Origin: Pogona vitticeps
Taxonomy: Eukaryota > Chordata > Lepidosauria > Squamata > Agamidae
DNA: 64,000 bases
Direction of reading: 5' to 3'
Assembly (NCBI RefSeq): GCF_051106095.1
Contig: NC_135794.1
Coordinates: forward strand, 23,438,747 to 23,502,746
Position 1 is the stretch's first letter; the number at the start of each line of letters is the position of its first letter. The notes under the pieces were generated by a model that was not told the origin of the DNA, made no database searches, and saw only the letters and a list, made by a program, of their open reading frames with translations. Position numbers and translations under genes: made by a program. This document shows positions 1 to 23,196 of this stretch, one piece after another.

Positions 1-229
1 CTAAGCAACCCAATCACGCTGCTTTCGTCTAGCAGTGTGCCACGCAGAACCATCTTGCGCTGAGATAAAGCATCACAGCATTCCAGGCATAAAAGCACTG
101 ACAGATACGGGAGAACGACCAGATGCCAACGAATAAGACTATTTATTCCTTTCTTATGCTATTCCATCTTGGTAATCCTCTCTTTAAATTAATTGTTCTA
201 ATTGAAACTGTAATCTGTAATTTTTGTGA

Positions 230-310
230 TTTTATATATTTTTACACTGTTCTGTTTTATTTTGTAAGCCGCCCTGAGTAGACATGGTCTAGAGGGGCGG
301 GGTAAAAATC
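230..310 (+). mobile_element. L2-type LINE 3' tail
   Basis: The stretch GTAAGCCGCCCTGAGT, then AGAGGGGCGGGGTAAAA, is the hairpin-like tail shared by L2-clade LINEs in squamates. The same tail recurs reversed near 6465-6530 and in other copies. It runs directly into the simple repeat that follows. Confidence 0.6.
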
Positions 311-361
311 CAATCAATCAGTCAATCAGTCAATCAGTCAATCAGTCAATCAGTCAATCAG

Positions 362-404
<43 letters not shown>
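311..404. repeat. (CAATCAGT)n / (CAAT)n simple repeat
   Basis: About five CAATCAGT units give way to CAAT tetramers. It probably grew from the LINE tail just upstream. Confidence 0.9.
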
Positions 405-654
405 GACTGGGTCGGATAGACTAATCTTTGGGTCCAGAATAAGACTGCTTCATACATGCTAATGGCATTTCAGGTCATGTCCCTGATTCCTCTTATTCAA
501 TCACCTGCTAGTCTCTAATGAGGATATTTAATTGATGGCTTTCACTGCTGTTTTGACTGCACATTGTCTCACTAGCAATGTACTTAAGAATTCTGTCACT
601 GTTTTGTCATTACAAGCCATCCTAGGAGCATCTCACCGTCATCCTCATCATCAT

Positions 655-800
655 CACAGAACTTCAAAGCTATAAGGGACCCTAAGGGATCATCAAGTCC
701 AGCCCCTGTCAAGAAGGCACAAAGGGGGAATCAAACTCCCAACCTCTGGCTCTGCGGTCAGAGACCTCCATCCCTGAGCTCTCTAGCAGTTCTTCTACCC
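655..800 (-). mobile_element. tRNA-derived SINE (short type, CR1-like 3' part)
   Basis: The minus strand shows a tRNA-like head (CTCTGGCTGC... box B GGTTGGGAGTTTGATTCC-like) and a tail reading GGACTTGATGATCCC and TAGGGTCCCTTATAG. The same family is at 4192, 13060, 31955 and 52745. Confidence 0.65.
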
Positions 801-972
801 GAAGGGTGGTAAGGACGCTTATAAAACAAATAAAACAAAACCCGGTCTTTAGCAATGAAGATGTCACCCACCAACAGAGCAGCTGCAAGCAAGCGTGCTC
901 ACAGAACAAGATGTTTATGCAGGATAACACTGGAATAGAGACTAAAGAATTAATGCGTTAAAGCGAGCTCAC

Positions 973-13480
<12,508 letters not shown>

Positions 13481-13739
13481 GGCTTAATGTTGCTGTGCTG
13501 TAAGAGAAAGCATTTCATAGTGAGGAAAGAATATTTCAGGAACCTGCAAGATTGTACATAAACATTAAGGGAGAGAAGATGAACACAGCTTGAGCCATGA
13601 ACAGAAAGAGGCAGTTAAGACAAGGCGGCTGGCTCTCCTTTCTTGTCCTCCAATTAAAATATGATTTATTTATTTTTTAGGGGGCATCTCTTAGAACAGT
13701 ATTAATTGGACGGCAATACAAGGCACACCATCCTGAAAA

Positions 13740-13875
<136 letters not shown>

Positions 13876-14445
13876 ATCTTGTCTGATTTGGGAAGCCATC
13901 TTTTCACAAATGGGGGAAATCATTTTAAACTAGCAGCCCACCACAGACTTTTGTCATTTAGTCACCCAGTAATTAGCAGGAACAAGAGGATCCTGTCATT
14001 TAAGTCCTGGTTCTAATTGGAGAGCTGCAATCCTGGAGCAGGCACAACCACACTTGGAAGACCAGAGGTTTTACTGCCGGGGTTTCGTTTACAAATATAA
14101 GCAGGATTTAGTTTCCACGAGGCTGAAGGACACAAAGCTTTACACGAGAGTCACAACGTTTACTCATTCCTTTAATATCTGAATCATCCTCTCTGTTTTA
14201 AGTTTGCCTCTCGCTCTTTCCTTTCCTAGGCTGCCCCTCTGGCCAAGGGCCCCCTCTGTAATTAAGTTAAGTTTCATTCAAGCGACTCTCCTGAGGGGCA
14301 ACTCCCACCCAGGGAGAATGAAATATATTTAAATTTAAATTAAAATCAAATTTCATTCAAGGGAGCCCCCGGAGGGCTCCCGCGCCTTCCGCTCCATTCG
14401 GCCTCACGACGACCCTGCGAGGTAGGCCAGGCTTGGAGAGGAAGA

Positions 14446-14480
14446 CCCCCTCCCCTCCCCTCCCCTCCCCTCCCCTCCCT
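14446..14480 (-). promoter_or_regulatory. G-quadruplex-type tract in EFL1 intron 1
   Basis: Six CCCCT repeats on the plus strand give a run of GGGGA units on the EFL1 sense strand, just downstream of the presumed EFL1 first exon. The pattern (at least four G3+ tracts with 1-2 nt loops) fits a strong G-quadruplex former. Confidence 0.7.
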
Positions 14481-14557
14481 TTGCCCAAAGGAAGCATGGC
14501 TTCCCCACCCCAGCACCCCCACACACACACCTGCTGCTGCGGCTGAGGCTGCTCCTA

Positions 14558-14565
14558 CCGGAAGT
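14558..14565 (+). promoter_or_regulatory. ETS/GABP-type site
   Basis: CCGGAAGT is a perfect ETS-family core, typical of housekeeping CpG promoters. It overlaps the presumed EFL1 exon 1 donor. Confidence 0.55.
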
Positions 14566-14625
14566 CCGTCTCTTCCGCCTTCCAGGACGGGAAAGAGGCT
14601 GCGTGCCCTTAACTCCGCCCACTTC
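14559..14625 (-). other. EFL1: EFL1 non-coding first exon (5' UTR), approximate start
   Basis: Coding exon 1 is preceded by an acceptor (TTACAG, exon from 13497), so an upstream UTR exon is needed. In the CpG island the minus strand reads ACTTCCG followed by GTAGGAGC, a plausible donor that ends the exon at 14559. The transcription start is inferred only from the GC-rich setting. A second possible donor (CAGCAGCAG before GTGTGTGT) lies about 27 bp further downstream. Confidence 0.45.
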
Positions 14626-14647
14626 TAAGGCTGGGGTACGGAAGCCG

Positions 14648-14672
14648 GGAGGAGGAGGAGGAGGAGGAGGAG
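14648..14672. repeat. (GGA)8 trinucleotide repeat
   Basis: A short GGA tract inside the CpG island, between the two start sites. Confidence 0.85.
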
Positions 14673-14733
14673 GGCGGAGCCTGCGGCGGCCAGCGCGTCC
14701 TGTCGCGGCGAGAGCGCGTGGAGGCGGGGCGCC

Positions 14734-14746
14734 GTTGCTAAGCGAC
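14734..14746 (+). promoter_or_regulatory. degenerate RFX X-box
   Basis: GTTGCTAAGCGAC matches GTNRCC-N-RGYAAC with two mismatches. It sits 27 bp before the perfect X-box. Confidence 0.4.
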
Positions 14747-14760
14747 GGGGCGCTTCCCTG

Positions 14761-14773
14761 GTTGCCCAGCAAC
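14761..14773 (+). promoter_or_regulatory. RFX X-box upstream of SAXO2
   Basis: GTTGCCCAGCAAC fits the X-box consensus GTNRCC-N(1)-RGYAAC perfectly. It lies 47 bp before the SAXO2 ATG. RFX factors drive cilia genes through X-boxes close to the start site, which fits an axonemal protein gene. Confidence 0.7.
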
Positions 14774-14819
14774 CGGAGAGGAGGAGGAGGAAGAGGACGG
14801 AGCCGCCGAGGACGGGAGG

Positions 14820-14860
14820 ATGAAGGCGCCTGAGTGCCTCTGTCAGATTTGCACCTGCGG
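14820..14860 (+). CDS. SAXO2: SAXO2 exon 1 (start codon, Cys motif)
   Basis: The ATG at 14820 has an A at -3. It encodes MKAPECLCQICTC and breaks inside the next glycine/arginine codons. The donor is GTAAGG. The MKxxCxCxxCxCG pattern is the SAXO family N terminus, which fixes this start. Confidence 0.94.
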
Positions 14861-17800
14861 GTAAGGGAGGCCCGTGGAGGGGGGGCGGAAAGAAAGGGGG
14901 GGCAGGTGGCTTCTTGAGAGGAAACCGAAGGGGCCGTTCACACGTGACGCCGCTCCCTGCACGGGTGTTCGCAGGACACGGGGGCTTTGGGGCTGGAGGA
15001 AGGGAGGGAGGCCGGGAGCCGGCTCCCAACCCTCAGCCCTTGGCGGCGGGGGGGGCTGGGGGCCGTTGAGGGACCGCCTCGGCCTACCTCGCAGGGAGGT
15101 TGTGCAGGGGGAGGGGAGGGAGAAAGCGGGAAGGGGAGAGGGGAGGGGTGCCTCGCCTGTGGGCTTCTTCACCCTCCTGCGGAAAAAAAGGGGCTCCCAA
15201 AGATCGCCTCTGGGGTAGGGTGTTGTCGGGTTTTTTGGGGGGGACTACAACTCCCAGAATCCCCCCAGCCAGTATTCAAGCTGGGGGGATTCTGGGAGTT
15301 GTAGTCCAGCAGGTGACCTCTCGGAGGGCTGGCCTTTTACCTCTTGGCCACTGAGAACTGGGAAGCCCAGAATTCGCATCCCTCTCCTGAGGAGGCCAAG
15401 GTCAGGTTTCGGAGGAGAGATTTCCAAAGGACGGAGGAGCGGAAGATCCAGGGGTTGGACTTGATGGCCTTCGAGGTTCCCTTCCAGCTCCGTTCTCCAG
15501 CGGTTAGTCTGTGAAGGAAAGAAAGGCTGAAATGCCACACCCACACCCAGCCTCTTGCCATAATTCCATTATCTACATGTAATACTTATTGGCTTATACC
15601 CGGTAGTTTCCATGTGTATATTTTGAAAAATGCACACCAAATGCTAAGGTGTATTAATATCCAGCTTGGTCCTAAGAACCATTCAGGGTTATTCTTATGT
15701 ATTGTAAATATAAACCTTTGAGGGTGCATAAGCAGCATATTTCTTAAACTTATAATAGCTAAGCAGTATCCAGATTCCTCTTTGCTCTGGTCTCTACGCT
15801 CCTAGTACTCTTGTAGTACTAGGTAGTATAGAGACTGGAGCAAAGATGATTCCAAATACCACTCAGAAAATGTATGTACTCTTGTAGCACTCTACCAAAT
15901 ACAGTTGCAGTACTAGGTGTAGTCCTGTCGTAATACTAGGTATTGAGCGTCTCACTTTGAGGTAAGCAAATCCTTCCAAACAGGGCTTGACAGTCAGGCA
16001 CCACAAGCTGTGAATCTACTTCAGGGTCCCAAAGGTACCCTAATCTTGTTTTCTAACCCCCAACACCTTACTTTCCTGTCTCCCATGAAAGGGCTAACTG
16101 CTTTTGGAAGCAAAGAGGCATATTAAAAAAAAATAGTTTGGGAGCCAGGATGGGAGTAAGTTCTTCAAAGTCAAAAGACATTGTGGTGCCAGCTTAAGTG
16201 GCTCTTTGGATCCTGCCCAATAGAAACACTGGCAAGCATGGCTTTGGAAGTGGCAAAGCTGCTTCCAGCCAAACTGATCTGTTTCCAGTTTCTGCGCGGG
16301 AACACTGTCGAATCACAGCCCTCGGAAACATGCCTGCAAACAAGCTGGTTTATAAAACATGCTGGTTTATAAAACAAACATAGCTGACAATTTTGTGGTC
16401 AGTCATAGAATCTCAGGCGCATATTGATTTAAGCAGTGAAGTGGGTTTGCTTTGCTTTTGCAACAGCATGTTTCCGAGAAAGGACTTGTTGTGTGAGTCT
16501 TGTTACCTGGGGAGCCCAGCCATACACACAGAAAGGTTTACTAAGAAGAAAAGAAACAATGGAGGGGGGGATGCGTGCATTTCCTTCTCCTCCTCTTTTT
16601 TCTTTTTGGAGAACAAGGTCTCTCCTTTCATTCAAAATCCTAAAAAGCATTTAGAGGAGAGCGGATGAAAATGGAGAGTGCAACAAGTTGGCTTTTGTCC
16701 ATGACAAGTCCCTTGTGCACAATCTATTGGGAGGGGATTTCTTCAGCTGATGGTTTTCCGTGGGAGCATCCAGGACCCAAACACTAAATGCTAACATACT
16801 GACATTCTTCTAGTATTGTGGGAACAGTAAAATGATACAGTTTGTTCACAGAACAGAAGGCTTGGCCCAATTTGGAAGAGGGACCTTGTTTTTCAAACCA
16901 AACCCAAAATAAAAAATGGTCCTGTGATAGCATTTGTGGGGTGTAAATGCTGGGTGCCTTACAGTGCTCTTGGGGATAAAAAAATCTCCTGCTGCCTTCA
17001 AAGTAACGCATTTTGAACTTCAACCAAGGGTCAATTGCAGCTCTGCATGGGGTGTTTCTGTAAACAGATGGAAACATGTAGTTTAAAGCCAAGCCTTTGT
17101 GAGCTGCAGAACTAGCTTGCATTTAGGGCAATGTCTTGGTGCTTACATGCACAATGGGCACCCTGACAGAAATTGCAGGGGGGGCGTGCGCACATGCCTT
17201 TTGTGCTTCCAGAAACACAGAGCACTCCAAGCCAACTTCCGAGAGCTCTCTTCCTCTACGAACATAAGACAGTGCATATAAAAGGACTGGCTCTCTTTAT
17301 TCGGCCTAGTAAATCAATATCGGTGGCCTTCTTGCAGTCATGTCCCTATTACACTCGCTGTCCTGCATTTTCTCAGAAGCCTCTTACCTGAAGAGGAGAG
17401 ACAGGATAGTACTCCCTGGGAGTAGATGTAATCAGTAGGGGCTCAGACGGACAGCACACAATGCATATGCCTTAGGAAATTACTGAGGAAGTGGACTTGA
17501 TCCACAAACCCTCCAACTAAAATTAGTCCTTAAGGTGCCAGAATGTTCTTGTCTTCTTTGTGTTTTATCCTTCTTTTGTTTTTTTCCTGATAACTTGATG
17601 GAATTAAGTACTGGAGTAGAGCACGCTCAAACATTCATATGTACAAATACATTCTGGTTTTCAACGAAATCTAGAAGTGATTCTTAGGAAAAGCCTAGTT
17701 TATTTGCAAGGGTGTACCCAAACTGGTTAACAAGTTCAACAGCCCTGAAAAGAACAATAAGGTAGATCTTTTCCGTTGTGCAAGTACTCTCTGCCTTGTT

Positions 17801-20800
17801 TCTTGTGTGAAATCTGATCGCCGCAAGTGATTAGTTGAATGTTTTCAGGTATGCATTAAAGCTAAATTAGAGTATTTTATATTTAAAATCTCAAATAGAG
17901 TTTAAATGTTAGAGTAAGATGCGCTTTTTCTGGAAAATCTTAATCTGTTGAGCCTAGCATCATATGTATCCAAAGAAAGACATGAAACCAAGTGAGTGAA
18001 TTTGTCACTTTCGAAATACTCCAGATTTTAGACCGCTGGGAGAAAGGAGAGCCACGTCAGATCTTAGAAGTTCAAGCTAAAGCTCAGATCTAGCCTTCTA
18101 AAACTGCTTTCAGAGGAAGGTTTGACACAATATGTAAAAGTAAAAGAGAGGAAGGAAGAGAAGGAGAAAGAGGAGGGAGAAAGAGAGAGGAAGCGGGCAG
18201 GATGATGGCGGGTTGACCTTCTGATAACATAATTCGTCACATCTGAAACCATAAATCATCCTTTGACAAGTCCAGGAGAACCAGCAACCAGAGACGGAGG
18301 TGAGAGACTCTTTTGATTGCAGAATGTTCCAATGTCTAGGCATGTAGTCAGTGGTTGATGTACTTCCTCGAAAGTAACTGTGGAGAAGTTGCAAAAGGTA
18401 ACAGAAGGAACGTTGTTGTCAAGGCATAGCAGCAAGTGATCGATTAATGTAAGGCCCTTTCCCAGGGGCCACCTTTGCCAACTCTGTGCCTTAAAGATCC
18501 CTTGGGCTCCTGCTTCGCAAAGGCAAAGAGAAACGGCCCAGGCCCGGGAGGAGCCGAGGCCGCTTTCTCCGGCAGCCTCAGCACGGCCTCCACAAACTGC
18601 TGAAGCCCTCGGTCCTCCCTAATTGCACCTAGGGAGACCCTTCCACACAAAGGCTACGACCCGTGTGGTGAACTTAGCAGAGGAGGAATGAACCAGGGAG
18701 TGAGGAAAGGTCACCCTCGCTCAGCCGGAAAGCCCACTCCTGTCCGTCTCAAGAGGGACTGACCCTCACATCATATTCTTTTGGGAATAAAACAATGCCG
18801 GGGCCCTGAGTTCCTTCATGAATGATCAGGATTAAAGAAAGAAAGGTGATTTCCTGTGTAGGGCCGTGGATAGAGTAGTAGACGAGGAATCTGGAGAATG
18901 GAGTTTGAATCCCCACTCAGCCATGGAAACTGACTGGGAAAGTGGAACTGGTAAAAACCACTCCTTAAATAACTCACTTACCTTGAAGGCCCTCTTAGGG
19001 TTGCTGTGAGTTGTTTCCCACTTGACGGGACAGAATACACACACAGAGAGAGAAAGGAAACTACTGTAGTGATATATATAAAAATCCCCATCCTTTCACT
19101 AGGGGCTCCAGAGGTCCCACCTTGTTCCTGCCTTTCTAGTTTCTGGCAAAGGCATCTGTTGAAAGGAAGGGTTTGTGTCTGTGTGTGTGAGAGAGAGGGA
19201 GATGCAATTTGTATTTCTTTATCCACTGGTTTTAACAGGGGGAATTCAACCTTCTCTGATCTGTCAGTTTCTGTTCCTTCGTACAGAGGATTAAAGCACT
19301 GGTCAACCCCTCAATTTAAATGATGCCATTTCTCTTTTTTGAAACTCTGCTGAATGTCCACAGGAGATATTTTGTAACTATAAATTTTGTTGACTTTCTC
19401 CAAGAGAGTCTTTGCTTGTCAACATAAGGGAGACAGGATCATAAAAGACGTAGAAACTGTTACAAAGTACATATGTACCCTTTTCACAAACACTACAGTT
19501 TTTACAGGAGCAATTTGTTACCTCTATGTAGTTTATAAACATGAGGATTTTTTTACTTTGTAGATTCTGTGTCTTATCTCTGATTAATGTTACAGTATTT
19601 TAATTTTGCTACTGTTGCTGACTCACAGGCGTCATCATTGCCCTCACAATCCCACGAGGATCTATGATCATGGCGGAGAAACGAGCCTCATGACGGAATA
19701 TGTAGATAAATTCCCTCTCTACGGAGATGTCCGGCCAGCCCAGAGCCTCAAGCCCAAGCAGGAATATCAGCCCTATGGAGGGAAAATGGAAAGCATCACA
19801 ACTTTCAAGTAAATATCCTGTAGTCATAGATGGATGCTGGGGGGGGGGATCCCCAGGGGTCAGGGTGCAAGGAGAGATGATTGAAGTTTCGATTTGGGGC
19901 AAGCACCAGCCGTTGGAATGGTCAGGGCGCAACGAGGCACTCGTTTCATTAAAAGTGGTGTGTACTGATGAAACGTCATGATTGGTATTAGGTACAGATA
20001 AAACCTGTGTGCGTGAAATAATAGTCTAAAGGGGGGAAAGGAGCATTTTATTTGTTATGAAAAATGCTTGCTTATAACATAATTCCCCTGGAAAAGACCC
20101 TGATGTTGGGAAAGTGTGAAGGCAAGAGGAGAAGGGGAGGACAGAGGACGAGATGGCTGGACAGGGTCATCGAAGCGACCAACATGAATTGGACCCAACT
20201 CCAGAGGGGGGGGAAGATAGGAGGGCCTGGCGTGGGGTCACGAAGACACGACTGAACAACTAAACAACAACAACATAACATAATTCAGTAGGTTACATAT
20301 TAGAAAATAAACCCAAATTGGTAGGCATTTGCCAGAAAAAATGCTGAGACTGCTGTTTCCAAAATTCCAAAGTTACACGTATTTTATTCTATTTCGGGAG
20401 CATCTTCTGGCCATTCATGTGCTCTGGGGCCTTCCTCGGGGGAATTTTACACATCTAATGAGATCTTGGTTAGAGCGTCAAGAGCAAAACACCCCAAAGG
20501 CTGGTTATTTCTTCTTGAGACTTGAGCAGAGATCTTGTCCAATTTTCCCCCAAGGAAGGCCCCAGAACCTACAAATGGCAAAATATATTGAAATACATAA
20601 ATTTGGCCCTCTCTCGTTTCTTTCTGTCATCTCAAAAGACCATCCAGCTGTGTACAAAGAGAGAAAGGGAATTGCCATCATGCCACCTGATGTCTGAAAG
20701 TATTCCTGGGTACTCAAATTAAAAATAATTAGTGGACTTTCCTTCCCCCCCCCCCCCGGCCCCCATCTTCTCCACTATTCGTCAGGCTCACCATGTTGAT

Positions 20801-23196
20801 GAATCCTAAGGTTTAATCTCCCAGACAGATCAGTAGCAATTGCAGCAGGAATTCTGTAGTGTCTGGCACAAGGATTCAGGAGGGCTTTTGAAGAGTTTAT
20901 TCTCTCTCCTTCTTTCTTTTTTATTTTGGTCAATTTATTGTCACGGCTGTTGGCTTTTTGAGTGCTGAGCTTTCTTTTCTTCAGGTCTGACTACCTTCCA
21001 TATGACGTGACCAGTCGCCCGGTTCGGGTGCAAGAGGAATACAAACCCGCAGCCGGGGAGATTGATCTGGGTACCACTTACCGGAGAGATTATAACGCCC
21101 TCAAAGTACAACCCGTCATCCTGGTAAAGCCGATCGAGAGGAAGTACGTCAGAGGAGGCAAACTGGACACCATACCCACTTACCAAGGTAATAAGAGGCC
21201 TGTGACATTTACTGCCCCCCCTCTCCGTTGCCACACTGGCCTGCCAGTTGCATCCTCCTGCCGATGTCCTTGGACTCCCTTTCCCATCTGCCTGAGTCAG
21301 CCTTGCCAGAGGTCAGCCATGCTGGGTGTTGTCATTCAGCAACATTGGGAAGGTCACACAAGTTAGACCCCCCTGCTTCCCAATTACTAGGCAGTCAGTC
21401 TCTGGATTCTCTCTCATGAAGTCTGTTTAATAAAGGGTGCAAATGTCTTCAGTGTGACCAACAAGGCCTGAGAGAAAACCTCACACCAGGCTGGTCTCCT
21501 GCTCTGAATCAATGCTTATCTATGTTTCTATCAACCTTTAAAAAAAAAAAAAGATTCCTGTTCATTCAGTGAGGGGGTTTAGGGTTGTACCTTAAATGTA
21601 ATTTAATACCTGTTCCCTCTTGCGGAAATGGGAAAAGTCACCTTTTAAAAAAAAATTAAACATCCATCTATCCATCTAAGTCCGTCCTGTTGGCCCAGAA
21701 AGCAACTTTTCCCATCCATCTCAGCCCACGTCCAGATGACTTCTTGGAACTGGATTTGATTGTGTGTTTCAGAAATTGCTAAAGCAAAATTCTTAGTGCC
21801 TGCCTCAAGCAACCAAAGCCAGAATTTACTGAGGGAGGTCATACAATGGGGCAGAACTGATAATGGGTTTAAAGCATGACTATTCCCTTTTATGTTTATG
21901 GATCCCAGCGGTTGCTGGGCATGAAGTACCTGTTTCTAAGTACCATCAATAACAGCTTTGGGTTACACCCGATTTTAGTCCCAAGCAGAGCAGACCCATT
22001 GAAATGAACAGAACTTGTTGGTCAGCATTCGTGTAAAAACCATTAGCGTCAACGGGCTCTACTTCAGTTGAGTCTCAGGTTGAATTTTGTTGATCCCTGT
22101 TGGCACGTGGATCTGGGAATCAGTTGATCTACCCACAGGCCACGGGCATAGCACACTAGCAACTCTGTCAGTACCTGTTATTAAATGCTAGCTTTGTTTT
22201 CAAGCTGATTACAGGGCCTGGGAAATTCAAAGAAGGGAACCCTATAAAGTAGAGAACACCTACCATCCTCCAACGGAAAAGTTTGGAAACAGCACGACCT
22301 TCCAGGATGCTTTCGTCCCCAGGGAATTCACCCTCCAAAAAAGCTTTAAGCCGACGGTAACAACCAGGCTTTCAGACCAACCTTTTACCAGCATTACAAG
22401 TCATCGCAGTGATTATGTTCCTCACCAACTGGAAGCCAAACCAAAACGCCTGGTGGAAGAATATAAGCCCAACAGCCAACCGTTTGAAAACACAACCACC
22501 CACCGGTGTGATTTCAGAGGGCTTGTTAGCGAACTCCCCAAAAGCTTCAAGCCTGAGCAGACTAGAGTGGAATCGAAAGCCCATTTTGAGGGGAGCACTG
22601 AGTTCCGCGACCATTTTCAGCCGTGGGCGGTTTCCTTACCTGAGGTCCGCAAAGAGAAAGAGTACGTCCCACCCACGGGGAGCATGGATTTGAACACCAC
22701 CAGCCACCTGGATTATATTCAACACAGCATCCACCCAGTTGTCCTCATGAAGCCGTTGGACAAGAGCCGGAGAAACAAGGCCCCCTTTGAAGGAAGGACG
22801 ACCATGAGGGACGCCTTTCAAGCCTGGGACACCTGTCGGCCAGAAATCGTCAAGAAGACCCAGGAAATTTCAAAGCCGTCCGGGAAATTTGATGGCATGA
22901 CCACTTTCAGAGCTCATTATGTACCGTACAATGTAGCCCCGCAGAAGAGCTGGAAACCTCCAAAGGTGGCCGTGGCAAACTCAGCCCCTTTTGAAAACAA
23001 AACCATGTACCGTACAGAATATACCCCGAAGAAAGTAGAGATCTGTCCAGCAACCTATACGTCTCCTCCAGGATACGTCTACGTCAGCACCGATTCTCGT
23101 GGACACAAATTCTTCCGCAGAGTTACACCAGGTGCCCAGTCAGTTGTCCCGGCCAATGGTAATCATGTTCCAAAAGAAATAGCCGTCATGTCATAG
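14820..23196 (+). CDS. SAXO2: SAXO2, stabilizer of axonemal microtubules 2 (complete, 4 coding exons)
   Basis: SAXO proteins (FAM154; related to STOP/MAP6) bind and stabilise microtubules in centrioles, basal bodies, cilia and sperm flagella. Coding exons are 14820-14860, 19629-19808, 20985-21187 and 22205-23196. The 1,416 nt join in phase to 471 codons plus a TAG stop. The N terminus carries the family Cys motif CLCQICTCGRHHCPH. About eleven Mn-like modules follow, for example KMESITTFKSDYLPY, PFENTTTHRCDFRG, PFEGRTTMRDAFQAW and PFENKTMYRTEYTPK. The C terminus has the family signature SPPGYVYVSTDSRGH. SAXO1 and SAXO2 look alike; adjacency to EFL1 identifies this as SAXO2. No damage is visible. 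A possible ATTAAA poly(A) signal is at 23841, weakly supported. Confidence 0.95.
15100..15150 (+). promoter_or_regulatory. G-quadruplex-type tract in SAXO2 intron 1
   Basis: Repeated G3-G5 runs (GGGGGAGGGGAGGG and GGGGAGAGGGGAGGGG) lie on the SAXO2 sense strand about 240 bp downstream of the first exon. The tract mirrors the one on the EFL1 side. Confidence 0.6.
15242..15307. repeat. perfect 28-bp inverted repeat (ACTCCCAG MITE core)
   Basis: Arms 15242-15269 and 15280-15307 are exact reverse complements with a 10-base loop. The arm begins GGACTACAACTCCCAGAATC, the core of the hAT-type MITE family found elsewhere in the window. Confidence 0.9.
15779..15846. repeat. imperfect 31-bp hairpin
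   Basis: The arm 15779-15809 (TCTTTGCTCTGGTCTCTACG...) pairs with 15815-15846 with a few mismatches and one bulge, around a 5-base loop. TAGTACTAGGT-like motifs are repeated downstream to about 15945. Confidence 0.75.
18850..19055 (+). mobile_element. tRNA-derived SINE (second type)
   Basis: The tRNA-like head includes GGAGTTTGAATCCCCACTCA (box B), followed by GCCATGGAAACTGACTGGG. The 3' part reads GGGTTGCTGTGAGTTGTTTC. The same family occurs at 43870 and 48320. Confidence 0.65.
19629..19808 (+). CDS. SAXO2: SAXO2 exon 2
   Basis: The acceptor CTCACAG precedes RHHCPHNPTRIYDHGGETSL. The exon ends with the first Mn-like module (YGGKMESITTFK). The donor is CAA then GTAAAT. Confidence 0.95.
19809..20984. 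other. SAXO2 intron 2 with BovB fragment
   Basis: It contains the BovB 3' end at 20080-20280 and a C run near 20746. I recognise nothing else. Confidence 0.65.
20080..20280 (+). mobile_element. BovB (RTE) LINE 3' end
   Basis: The frame encodes LEKTLMLGKCEGKRRRGGQR and TRWLDRVIEATNMN, the C terminus of BovB reverse transcriptase. The 3' end reads GACACGACTGAACAACTAAA and CAACAACAAC. It is a strongly 5'-truncated copy. Confidence 0.85.
20985..21187 (+). CDS. SAXO2: SAXO2 exon 3
   Basis: The acceptor is TTCTTCAG. It encodes SDYLPYDVTSRPVRVQEEYK, then modules GEIDLGTTYRRDY and GGKLDTIPTYQ. The donor is CAAG then GTAATA. Confidence 0.95.
21188..22204. other. SAXO2 intron 3, nothing recognised
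   Basis: Unique-looking sequence. I see no repeat or exon. Confidence 0.55.
22205..23196 (+). CDS. SAXO2: SAXO2 exon 4 (most Mn modules, stop)
   Basis: The acceptor is TTTTCAAG. It starts ADYRAWEIQRREPYKVENTY and holds eight Mn-like modules at roughly 40-residue spacing. It ends GNHVPKEIAVMS and TAG at 23194-23196. One large repeat-bearing last exon is also how the SAXO genes are built in mammals, as I recall. Confidence 0.95.

Larger units (their letters stand above)
1..972. other. EFL1 intron (partial): repeats only
   Basis: Intron beyond the last visible EFL1 exon. It holds an L2-type LINE tail, an 8-bp-unit simple repeat and a tRNA-derived SINE (each listed separately). No further exon was found. 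Confidence 0.7.
14350..15160. promoter_or_regulatory. CpG-rich bidirectional promoter region of EFL1 and SAXO2
   Basis: A GC-rich, CpG-dense block, unlike its AT-rich surroundings, separates the EFL1 first exon (minus strand) from the SAXO2 start codon (plus strand) by about 260 bp. It contains GC boxes (CTCCGCCCAC, GAGGCGGGGC), an ETS site and X-box motifs. Short-distance head-to-head pairs with a CpG island are a common vertebrate promoter type. Confidence 0.8.
14861..19628. other. SAXO2 intron 1
   Basis: The CpG island continues to about 15160. After it come a perfect 28-bp inverted repeat (15242), a short CR1-like tail (about 15430-15495), a 31-bp imperfect hairpin (15779), a purine-rich stretch (18141-18197) and a SINE (18850). 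I see no exon in between. Confidence 0.7.

Noticed and set aside
14404-15218. Pro/Gly/Arg-rich frames across the CpG island
   Set aside because: They arise from GC-rich sequence with few stops. Only the SAXO2 exon 1 start is supported.
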